From Deltaproteobacteria bacterium (lineage in GTDB: Bacteria > Myxococcota > JADLHZ01): a stretch of DNA of 64,000 nucleotides. Location: assembly GCA_020848545.1 (NCBI GenBank), contig JADLHZ010000012.1, forward strand, positions 62,001-126,000, written 5' to 3'. The notes below the pieces were generated by a model. It saw only the letters and a list, made by a program, of their open reading frames with translations, ran no database searches and had not been told where the DNA came from. Shown one piece after another: positions 57,238-64,000 of this stretch. Made by a program: the position numbers and the translations under genes. Each line of letters begins with the position of its first letter. The stretch's first letter is position 1.

Positions 57238-58814
57238 ACCGCATCCTCGACACGACGCCGCACACCCAAGGCGCTCCTCTGCGTGCGCAGAAGCCGCATG
57301 TCGAGCTCGATCGCCACCTGCTCACGCAGTACGCGGGCTTCCTCTTGTCGCAGTCCGGCCTGCACTTCACGCAGAGCAACATGAGCGATCTCGCGCACGG
57401 CATCCGCATGACGATGGATGCGACCGGCGTGGACTCGGCGGCGCGGCTGCTCGCGGAGTTGACGACGTCAGGAGAGCACGCCAAGCGCCTCTTCGACACG
57501 CTCGCGCGGAACGTGACCATCGGCGAGACGTACTTTCTCCGCTATCCCGAGCAGTTCCTCGTCTTGCAGAACGAGATCTTGCCGGACCTCATCCACGAGC
57601 GCCGCCGAGCGAAGGATCTGTACTTGCGCCTATGGAGCGCCGGGTGTTCGAGTGGCGAGGAAGCGTATTCGCTGGCGATCCTGCTGCGCGATCTCTTGCC
57701 CGACTTCGACCAGTGGCACATCCAGATCCTGGCGACCGACATCAACCGCGACTCGCTCGCGCGGGCGGCGTCTGGCGACTACAGCGCGTGGTCGTTTCGG
57801 GGAGTGCCGGACGACATCATCCAGCGGCACTTCATCCCGCACAAGGACAACAGCAAGATCCTCTCGGTGCATCCGCAGCTCAAGAAGGTGGTGCGCATCG
57901 AGTACCTGAACCTCGGCGACGACTGCTACCCGTCGCTGCTCACGCAAACGACGGCGATGGACTTTGTGTTCTGCCGGAACGTCCTCATCTACTTCAACGA
58001 GAAGAGCGCGGCCCACGTGATCGATCGCCTATTCTCGTCGCTCGTCGAGGGCGGCTCGCTGATGGTCGGGCCGGTCGAGCCAAACGAGACGCTCTTTCGC
58101 AAGTTCGAGTCCCGCTTCACCGGCGGCACCATGATCTATCGGCGCAAGAAAGAGGTGCTCGACGAAGCGCCGGCGCCTGCCGTGAAGCCGGCACCGCCGA
58201 AGAGCCTGCACTCGAAGACGCCGGTGCAGACGACGGCGCCGAAGGCCCTCCCAAAGCTCGGCTTTCTGCCGCGGAAGAAGGACACCGCGACGGACAACGA
58301 CCCGATGGCGTTCATCCAGCTCGCCCAATCCGCCTGGAAGGACGGTCACATCGAGCGCGCCAAGCAGCACGCGCGCCGTGCCGTCGAGCTCGATGCGCGG
58401 GTCGGCGAAGGCCACTTCCTGCTCGCGCTCATCGACGCCGACCGGGCGCACTTCGAATCGGCTGAGCTGCACATCGAGAAAGCGATTCGCATGAGCCCGC
58501 TCGACGTGCGTGTGCATCACCTGGCGTCGATCATCGCGAGCGAGCGCGGCCTCACCGAGCACGCGGTCACCCATTTGAAGAAGTGCGTCTTCCTGGACCG
58601 GCACTTCGTTCTGGGTCATTTTGGGTTGGCAGTGGCGCTGAGAGAGCTGAAGAATTCCGTCGAGTCGGCCCGGTACTTGAAGAATGTGCTCTCGCTGCTC
58701 GAAAATGTCGCCGATGATGCGACCTTGCCCGGTGTCGATGACATCGCGGCAGGTTGGTTGAAGAAGGTGTCGACGAAATACTTGAGAGACATCGAAAACA
58801 CGCGCAGCAAATGA
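57234..58814 (+). CDS. cheR: CheR-type methyltransferase with C-terminal TPRs
   Basis: 526 residues from GTG 57234, which overlaps the preceding TGA as GTGA; a GTG 12 bases upstream is possible. The N-terminal half is CheR: GETYFLRYPEQF, the S-adenosylmethionine motif LWSAGCSSGEEAYSLAILL, ILATDINRDSLARA, and FVFCRNVLIYFNEK. After a Pro/Lys/Thr-rich linker the last ~130 residues are TPR-like (AQSAWKDGHIERAKQHARRA, AELHIEKAIRMSPLDV, RGLTEHAVTHLKKCVFLD). CheR-TPR proteins are typical of alternative chemosensory systems, the TPR regulating activity or binding partners. Confidence 0.95.
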   Translation: MNRILDTTPHTQGAPLRAQKPHVELDRHLLTQYAGFLLSQSGLHFTQSNMSDLAHGIRMTMDATGVDSAARLLAELTTSGEHAKRLFDTLARNVTIGETYFLRYPEQFLVLQNEILPDLIHERRRAKDLYLRLWSAGCSSGEEAYSLAILLRDLLPDFDQWHIQILATDINRDSLARAASGDYSAWSFRGVPDDIIQRHFIPHKDNSKILSVHPQLKKVVRIEYLNLGDDCYPSLLTQTTAMDFVFCRNVLIYFNEKSAAHVIDRLFSSLVEGGSLMVGPVEPNETLFRKFESRFTGGTMIYRRKKEVLDEAPAPAVKPAPPKSLHSKTPVQTTAPKALPKLGFLPRKKDTATDNDPMAFIQLAQSAWKDGHIERAKQHARRAVELDARVGEGHFLLALIDADRAHFESAELHIEKAIRMSPLDVRVHHLASIIASERGLTEHAVTHLKKCVFLDRHFVLGHFGLAVALRELKNSVESARYLKNVLSLLENVADDATLPGVDDIAAGWLKKVSTKYLRDIENTRSK

Positions 58815-58838
58815 TCCGGAGCAAGGAAAGTAGACACC

Positions 58839-59204
58839 ATGGGTAAGAAAATTCTGATCGTCGAAGACACCAGGACCATCCCCGAGGTGATCAAGGTCTA
58901 CTTGCTCGGCAACGACTACGAGTATCTGCAGGCGCCAAACGGTGACGAAGGCCTGAAGCTCGCGGCGAAGACCAAGCCCGACCTCATCATCAGCGACATC
59001 AAAATGCCGATCATGGATGGCTTTCAGTTCTGCGAGGCGCTGAAGAGCGACCCCAACCTGAAGTCGGTGCCAGTGCTGCTCCTCACCTCGCTCCGGGACG
59101 AAGCGTCACGCGCCGAAGGCCGCCGCGTCGGCGCCGATGGCTTCCTGAACAAGCCGATCAACTCCGCCGAGCTGTTGAAGCTGGTCAAGTCGTTCCTCGG
59201 TTGA
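58839..59204 (+). CDS. CheY-like response regulator
   Basis: 121 residues, only a receiver domain. Acidic pair in LIVEDTR, phospho-acceptor D53 in LIISDIKMPIMDG, Thr in LLLTSLRD, Lys in FLNKPIN. No DNA-binding output domain. AAGGAAAG upstream gives a ribosome site. It is the natural phosphate acceptor from CheA of this cluster. Confidence 0.95.
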   Translation: MGKKILIVEDTRTIPEVIKVYLLGNDYEYLQAPNGDEGLKLAAKTKPDLIISDIKMPIMDGFQFCEALKSDPNLKSVPVLLLTSLRDEASRAEGRRVGADGFLNKPINSAELLKLVKSFLG

Positions 59205-59217
59205 GGCAGCCTCGCTG

Positions 59218-59820
59218 ATGAACAAGAGCCGGATCGACTGGGAACGCATCTATGGGCGCCTCGACACGATCGAGAAGGTGCTCGAGGCCACGACGCAGCT
59301 CAACCAAGAGCGCGAAGCCGAGATCCTCGCCGAGCGTGCGCTCCTGCTCGCTCGCGAATCGAAGACGGCGCTCGAGCTCACCTACGCCGATCGCATGCTG
59401 GTCATCGTCTTCCAAGTCGGCGACCAGCGTTTCGCCGTCGAGGTGAAGGACATCCAAGAGATCGTCACCCTCTCGCAGATCGTCCACGTGCCTTGCGTGC
59501 CGGACTTCATCGCCGGCATCACCAACGTCCGCGGCAACATCGTCACATTACTGGATCTGCGACGCTTGTTCGGCGACAAAAGCGAAGGCATCGTCGATTT
59601 GAAGCGCGCGATCCTCATCGGCAGCGGTGACGCGCGCCTCGGTCTACTCTCAGAGGAGATCCTGGGCACTATGCAGTTTCAGCGCGACGCACTGCAAAAG
59701 CTTCCTGCCACGCGCTACTCGGATCGCTTCGTGCGCGGGCTCAGCGCCGATCTCATCTCCTTGCTCGACTGCGAAGCGATCGTAGAGGACGCGCGCGTCA
59801 ACGTGGACGACGAGAACTGA
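59218..59820 (+). CDS. cheW: CheW-like coupling protein 2
   Basis: 200 residues. An N-terminal helical extension of ~65 residues (LDTIEKVLEATTQLNQEREA) precedes a complete CheW fold (RMLVIVFQVGDQRFAVEVKD, IQEIVTLSQIVHVPCVPDFI, GITNVRGNIVTLLDLRRLFG, LISLLDCEAIVEDAR). Its stop overlaps the following binding-protein gene by one base. Two CheW-type proteins in one operon suggest a two-layered receptor array or two different receptor contacts. Confidence 0.94.
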   Translation: MNKSRIDWERIYGRLDTIEKVLEATTQLNQEREAEILAERALLLARESKTALELTYADRMLVIVFQVGDQRFAVEVKDIQEIVTLSQIVHVPCVPDFIAGITNVRGNIVTLLDLRRLFGDKSEGIVDLKRAILIGSGDARLGLLSEEILGTMQFQRDALQKLPATRYSDRFVRGLSADLISLLDCEAIVEDARVNVDDEN

Positions 59821-60728
59821 TGATGGCGCGCGCGCTGGCATCCTGGCTCGTCCTCGCCGGCATCACGCTCGCGGCCGTACCGGCGCGCGCGGCGACCGTC
59901 GCCGTCATCAAGTCGAAGGACGTGAGCCAGTACAACCAGACGCTCGACGGCTTCAAAGCGCGCTTCGCGGGCAAGGCCGAGGTGAAGGAGTTCAACCTCG
60001 ACGCCGTCGGCGAGTCGGCGATCGCGGCCGAGGTCGGCGCGGTCAATCCCGCGGCGATCTTCGCGATCGGCCCGGCGGCGGCGAAGATCGCGCGCACGTC
60101 GTTTCCGAACGTGCCGCTCGTCTACGCGGTCGTGCCGAACCCGGAAGGCATCGGCTTGAAGGGCGCGAACGTGACCGGTGTGGCGATGAGCGTGCATCCG
60201 AAGAAGCACTTTGCGCTCTTTCGGGCGCTCGCCGGCTCGGTGAAGCGCGTCGGCGTCATCTACAACCCGCAGAAGAGCCAGGACTACGTCGACGAGGGCG
60301 TCAAAGCCGCCGAGAAGGAAGGCATCACGCTCGTCAGCAAGAAGGCCGCCGGCGAGCAAGACGTGCCGAACCTGTTGCGCGAGATGATCGATCAGATCGA
60401 CGCGTTTTGGCTGATCCCTGACTCGACGGTCGTGTCGCGTAACTCGTACAAGTTCATCCTGCAGAACACGCTCGAGAAGGGCATCCCACTGCTCGTGTTC
60501 TCGAGCGAGCTCGTGAAGGCCGGCGCCCTCCTCGGGCTGTCGCCGGACTTCGGCGACGCCGGCGACAAGGCGGCGCAAATGCTGGAAAAGATCGTCTCGG
60601 GCACGAAAGCCGATAGCATCCCGGTCAGTTATCCGGACGGACGCCTCGAGCTGAACGAGCAGATCGCAGAGAAGATGCGGATCAAGCTGCCGGGCGATTT
60701 GCTCGGCCGGCGCGGGAAAATCTACTGA
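59820..60728 (+). CDS. ABC-type (TrpX/YdaM-like) substrate-binding protein in the chemosensory operon
   Basis: 302 residues, signal peptide [24 protein letters not shown]. The two-lobe pattern of ABC_sub_bind proteins is seen: [58 protein letters not shown] with N-V-T-G-V, then [19 protein letters not shown] and [20 protein letters not shown]. Usual members bind amino acids or other small ligands for ABC import. No permease or ATPase genes occur here, so a role as a ligand-presenting partner for the next-coded chemoreceptor is more likely. The MCP start lies two bases after its stop. Confidence 0.88.
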   Translation: MMARALASWLVLAGITLAAVPARAATVAVIKSKDVSQYNQTLDGFKARFAGKAEVKEFNLDAVGESAIAAEVGAVNPAAIFAIGPAAAKIARTSFPNVPLVYAVVPNPEGIGLKGANVTGVAMSVHPKKHFALFRALAGSVKRVGVIYNPQKSQDYVDEGVKAAEKEGITLVSKKAAGEQDVPNLLREMIDQIDAFWLIPDSTVVSRNSYKFILQNTLEKGIPLLVFSSELVKAGALLGLSPDFGDAGDKAAQMLEKIVSGTKADSIPVSYPDGRLELNEQIAEKMRIKLPGDLLGRRGKIY

Positions 60729-60729
60729 G

Positions 60730-62436
60730 ATGCAAGACCGAAACCGGACCGCTGCGAAGCTGAGCCTGAGGCTGAAGATCGCCGGCGTGACCGGCTTGGC
60801 GCTGCTCGTGATGGGCACTGTCCTCGGCGTCGTCACCACGCGCTCGACCCGCAACATTTTGGAGCGCGAGATCGAAAAGCGCGCGATGGCGTTGACGACG
60901 AACCTCGCGAAGAACGGCGAGTTCGCGCTCTACACCGGCGACCTCAGCACGCTGCGCGACATCACGACGGCGATGCTCGCTCAGGAAGACGTCGCCTACG
61001 TCTACTTCGTCAACGCCAAGAACGACGCGACGGTGCTCGCCGGTGCGAACGCTCCCGAAGGCACGAAGAAGCAGGACGAGGCGACCGCGCCGGACTTCTT
61101 GGGGCCGATGACCATGCGCGCGGTGTTCGACGCGCAGAAGCTCTCGTACAAGAATGTTTCCGAGATGCGCGGCCGCACCTACGACGGCGGCGTGCTCGGG
61201 CAGATCAAAGAAGTCGCCGTGCCGATGTTCTACACGCCGAGCGCGAACGATATCCCCGGCCTCGCGCCAGAGGACGACCGCGCCGAGTCGAAGAAGGATC
61301 AAAAGACGGTCCAGCAAGGCCACGTGCAGGTCGGCTTCTACCTGAAGAGCACCGAGCAGGAGATCCGTAAGAGCACCTGGAGCAGCTTGCTCATCGTCCT
61401 CTTCATCTTCGCGAGCGCGCTCGTCGGCGTCGTGTTCTTCGTGCGCTACGCGCTCACGCCGATCGAGAAGATGGCGCAGGCGGCGGCGCAGATCGCGTCC
61501 GGGGACTTGCGCCAGGAGGTGAGCGCCGCGTCGGCGGACGAAGTCGGACAGCTCGGCCTCGCCTTCAACGACATGCTGAAGAGCATCCGCGGCATGATCT
61601 CGCAGATGCGCGACGCGTCCGAGAACATCGAGAGCTCGACGAACGAGATCCTCTCGGCGGCGACACAGCAGTCGGCCGGCGCCTCGGAGCAAGCCGCGTC
61701 GATCAGCCAGACCGGCGCCACCGTCAAAGAGATCAACCAGACCGCCGCGCAGACCGCCGAGAAGGCGAACTCCGTCATCGACATCGCGCAGCGCTCCGAA
61801 GAGATCTCGGTCGTCGGCCAGAAGGCGGTCGAGGAGTCGATCGCCGGCATCGAGGAATTGCGCGGCCAGGTCGAGGCGATCGCCGAGAACATCATCGAGC
61901 TCAGCGAGCGCACGCAGCAGATCGGCGAGATCATCACGACGGTGAACGACCTCGCCGAGCAGTCGAACTTGCTCGCCCTGAACGCGTCGATCGAAGCCGC
62001 GAAGGCGGGCGAGCAAGGCAAAGGCTTCGCCGTCGTCGCCGTCGAAATGCGCAACCTCGCCGAGCAGTCGAAGCAAGCGACGGCGCAAGTGCGCACCATC
62101 TTGAGCGACATTCAGCGCGCCACCCGCGCCGCCGTGGCGGTGACCGAAGAGGGTTCGCGCAAGGCCGAGACCAGCGTCGAGCTCGCGAACTCGTCGGGCG
62201 AGAACATCCGCCGTTTGGCCGAGGTCATCAAGGAGTCGTCGCTCGCCGCCAAGCAGATCGCCGCGCTCGCCAATCAGCAGTCGGTCGGCATCGAGCAGAT
62301 CTCGGCGGCGATGACCAACATCAAGCACTCGACGAGCGAAGCCGTGTCCGGCACGAAGCAGATCGAGCGTGCACTGCAAGACCTGAAATCGCTCTCCGAC
62401 AAGCTCGGGCGGATCGTCAGCCCGTACGAGATGTGA
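60730..62436 (+). CDS. Methyl-accepting chemotaxis protein
   Basis: 568 residues. First helix near 13-36 ([20 protein letters not shown]), a ~180-residue periplasmic Cache-like region ([40 protein letters not shown]), second helix [24 protein letters not shown] ([20 protein letters not shown]), and a signalling domain with the hairpin tip [20 protein letters not shown]. Heptad repeats with Gln/Glu pairs likely include methylation sites. Transduces ligand binding, perhaps from the upstream binding protein, to CheA/CheW. No C-terminal pentapeptide tether (ends IVSPYEM). Confidence 0.96.
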   Translation: MQDRNRTAAKLSLRLKIAGVTGLALLVMGTVLGVVTTRSTRNILEREIEKRAMALTTNLAKNGEFALYTGDLSTLRDITTAMLAQEDVAYVYFVNAKNDATVLAGANAPEGTKKQDEATAPDFLGPMTMRAVFDAQKLSYKNVSEMRGRTYDGGVLGQIKEVAVPMFYTPSANDIPGLAPEDDRAESKKDQKTVQQGHVQVGFYLKSTEQEIRKSTWSSLLIVLFIFASALVGVVFFVRYALTPIEKMAQAAAQIASGDLRQEVSAASADEVGQLGLAFNDMLKSIRGMISQMRDASENIESSTNEILSAATQQSAGASEQAASISQTGATVKEINQTAAQTAEKANSVIDIAQRSEEISVVGQKAVEESIAGIEELRGQVEAIAENIIELSERTQQIGEIITTVNDLAEQSNLLALNASIEAAKAGEQGKGFAVVAVEMRNLAEQSKQATAQVRTILSDIQRATRAAVAVTEEGSRKAETSVELANSSGENIRRLAEVIKESSLAAKQIAALANQQSVGIEQISAAMTNIKHSTSEAVSGTKQIERALQDLKSLSDKLGRIVSPYEM

Positions 62437-62443
62437 GGGCCCC

Positions 62444-64000
62444 CTGAGCGAGATCCCGCGCGAGATCCTGCTGAAGCTGCTCGAGGTATTCTCCGTCGAG
62501 GCGCAGGAGCACATCGAGCACATCACGCGCAATTTGCTGGAGCTGGAAAAGGGGCCGAGCGAAGAGGCCTCGTCGGCGTTGATCGAGGAGATCTTCCGTG
62601 AGGCGCACTCACTGAAGGGCTCCGCTGGCACGCTCGGGCTCTCCGACATGGAGCGCGTCGCCCACGCCGCCGAAGACCTGTTCAACGCGTGCCACAAGAA
62701 AGAGCTCGCGCTGACGCCGGACATCGTCGACACCGTGCTGCAGACGCTCGACGCGTTGACGGCGATGCTCGCGCGCGCCCGCACCGACGAAAAGACGCCG
62801 GAAGAAGAGATCAAAGATCTCGTCGCACGCATCGAGGCCCCACTGCGCGGTGGCCAGGCGCCGCCCGGAAAGCCCGAGCCGCCTCCGGTCGTGGAGGCAC
62901 CGCCGGCGAAGGCGCGCACGGCAAAGAAGACGCCGAAGACCGCGGGGCCGGAGACGCCCGCGCCCGAAGTCAGCAAACCCGAGCCCGAAAAAGAACCCGA
63001 GGAAGAAAAGGCGGCAGCGGCGCCCAAGCCCATCGCCACCACCTTCGAGCGCACGATCCGCGTATCGATGCAGAAGCTCGACTCGTTCATGCGTCAAGCC
63101 GAAGAGATCCTGCTGGCGAAGATCCGCGTCGATCAGCGGCTGAGCGAAGTGCGGCTCTTGAGCGAGCAAGTGCAGGCGGCGCTGCGCGATCTCGATCGCA
63201 GCAAAGACGGCGTCCGGCGCATGAGCAAGGACTGGAAGACGACTGAAGAGCTCGCCGTTCTCCATTACATCAAGCAATCGGGCGAGCAGCTGAAGAACGT
63301 GGGCAATCGCCTCAACTTCATCACGCGCAATCTGGTGAACGACTCGCAGCAGATGCAGCTGATGAACCAGAACCTGCAGGAAGATCTGAAGGGCCTGCGG
63401 CTCATGCCGATCGGCAGCGTGTTCGAGCCCTTCCATCGCATGGTGCGCGATCTCTCGAAGCGGCTCGAGAAGAAGGTGGCCCTGGAGGTCTCGGGGAGCG
63501 ACATCGAGGTCGACAAGCGCATCATCGAAGAGATCAAAGATCCCTTGGTGCACATCCTGCGCAACTGCGTCGATCACGGCGTCGAGATGCCCGCCGATCG
63601 CGCGAAGGCGAACAAGTCCGAGACCGGGACGATCGAGCTGCGCACCGAGCAACGCGGCAATCGCTTGTTCATCGTGATCAAGGACGACGGCCGTGGCATC
63701 GATCCCAAGCTCTTGCGCCGCGCCGCCGCGGCGAAGGGCATCATCGCCCAAGACGAAGCCGATCAGATGAGCGACGAAGACGCGCGGCGCTTGGTGTTCG
63801 CGCCAGGCTTCTCGACGGCGGCGGCGGTGACCGACATCTCGGGGCGCGGGGTCGGCCTCGACGTCGTCAAGCAGAACATCGGCCGGCTCGGCGGCGTCAT
63901 CGAGCTGGCGAGCGAGCTCGGCAAATCCACGATGTTTTCGATCTCGGTGCCGCTCACGCTCGCCACCGCCCAAGGCTTGCTCGTGAGCTTGCGCTCGGAG
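62444..64000 (+). CDS. cheA: CheA histidine kinase, 3' end beyond the window
   Basis: The first 519 codons are in the window. The only usable start is CTG at 62444 with GAGGG four bases upstream: the frame is closed by TGA at 62384-62386, no ATG, GTG or TTG comes before the P1 domain, and the first ATG (62648) lies after it. P1 includes His55 in REAHSLKGSAGTLGL; a Pro/Lys/Glu-rich linker (130-190) replaces the P2 domain; P3/P4 follow (LKGLRLMPIGSVFEPFHRMV, HILRNCVDHGVE, DDGRGIDPK, GRGVGLDVVK). The P5 domain is beyond the edge. Phosphorylates the CheY-like protein of this cluster. Confidence 0.93.
   Translation, partial: MSEIPREILLKLLEVFSVEAQEHIEHITRNLLELEKGPSEEASSALIEEIFREAHSLKGSAGTLGLSDMERVAHAAEDLFNACHKKELALTPDIVDTVLQTLDALTAMLARARTDEKTPEEEIKDLVARIEAPLRGGQAPPGKPEPPPVVEAPPAKARTAKKTPKTAGPETPAPEVSKPEPEKEPEEEKAAAAPKPIATTFERTIRVSMQKLDSFMRQAEEILLAKIRVDQRLSEVRLLSEQVQAALRDLDRSKDGVRRMSKDWKTTEELAVLHYIKQSGEQLKNVGNRLNFITRNLVNDSQQMQLMNQNLQEDLKGLRLMPIGSVFEPFHRMVRDLSKRLEKKVALEVSGSDIEVDKRIIEEIKDPLVHILRNCVDHGVEMPADRAKANKSETGTIELRTEQRGNRLFIVIKDDGRGIDPKLLRRAAAAKGIIAQDEADQMSDEDARRLVFAPGFSTAAAVTDISGRGVGLDVVKQNIGRLGGVIELASELGKSTMFSISVPLTLATAQGLLVSLRSE

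Noticed and set aside
60682-63090. 802-codon open frame on the minus strand opposite the MCP and cheA genes
   Set aside because: It is the mirror of strongly supported chemotaxis genes in high-GC DNA; the translation is low complexity (Arg/Leu/Asp-rich) without motifs.
1-64000. tRNA, rRNA and CRISPR loci
   Set aside because: I looked for T-loop GGTTCGA-type sequences, conserved rRNA blocks and regularly spaced repeats in gaps and found none.

Overview
The window is a high-GC, gene-dense bacterial chromosome segment. Its gene content points to a myxobacterium (Myxococcota) or close relative: a CarD/CdnL-type regulator, a FrzS-like pseudo-receiver with a coiled coil, a PASTA-less Ser/Thr kinase, GldA/F/G-like transporter genes, many cysteine-rich lipoproteins, two ECF sigma/anti-sigma pairs and a chemosensory operon containing a CheR-TPR protein. 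This placement is inferred from families and architectures only. I saw no rRNA, tRNA, CRISPR array, complete insertion sequence or prophage.

Layout. 1-6.3 kb: 3' end of a delta-60-repeat-like protein, a membrane Ser/Thr kinase, a TPR lipoprotein, heme A synthase and a large outer-membrane protein. 6.4-9.7 kb: an overlapping trio of an active M16 peptidase, an M16 partner without the zinc motif and a DUF2505-like protein. 9.7-15.5 kb: malate synthase, isocitrate lyase, an M23-like membrane protein, a ParD/ParE-type toxin-antitoxin pair and malate:quinone oxidoreductase, so the glyoxylate bypass and malate oxidation lie together. 15.5-17.8 kb: ECF sigma factor, membrane anti-sigma candidate and an unusual STN/bactofilin-like membrane protein. 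18.0-31.9 kb is the accessory part: a tandem fold-back repeat carrying a mini-ORF, outer-membrane proteins, a histidine kinase/response regulator/phosphate-binding-like operon headed by a frameshifted porin-like gene, a lipoprotein with collagen-like triplets, a PIN-type toxin-antitoxin pair, a split YeeE/YedE sulfur transporter and a chagasin-like protease inhibitor.

31.9-45.7 kb: GldA-GldF-GldG-DUF4340 operon, a Cys-rich lipoprotein, a second ECF sigma/zinc anti-sigma pair, a FrzS-like protein, the CarD-family gene with a visible promoter and intrinsic terminator, a degenerate Fic protein and cysteinyl-tRNA synthetase with an extra CxxC-containing segment. 45.8-49.2 kb: di-heme peroxidase, a small Cys-His protein and the Fo part of ATP synthase (atpZ-atpI-atpB-atpE). 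49.3-56.5 kb: a glyoxalase-II-like hydrolase, a FadR-type regulator, RecQ, a lipoprotein, a PLP aldolase/deaminase and GlmU. 56.6-64 kb: a co-directional chemosensory operon cheW-cheR(TPR)-cheY-cheW-periplasmic binding protein-MCP-cheA, cut by the window edge within cheA.

The best candidates for something not routinely described are the 115-bp tandem fold-back element with its own Shine-Dalgarno and 34-codon ORF, the sigma/anti-sigma/STN-bactofilin cassette, the chemosensory operon with a built-in ABC-type binding protein, and the Fic protein that has lost both its catalytic His and its inhibitory Glu.
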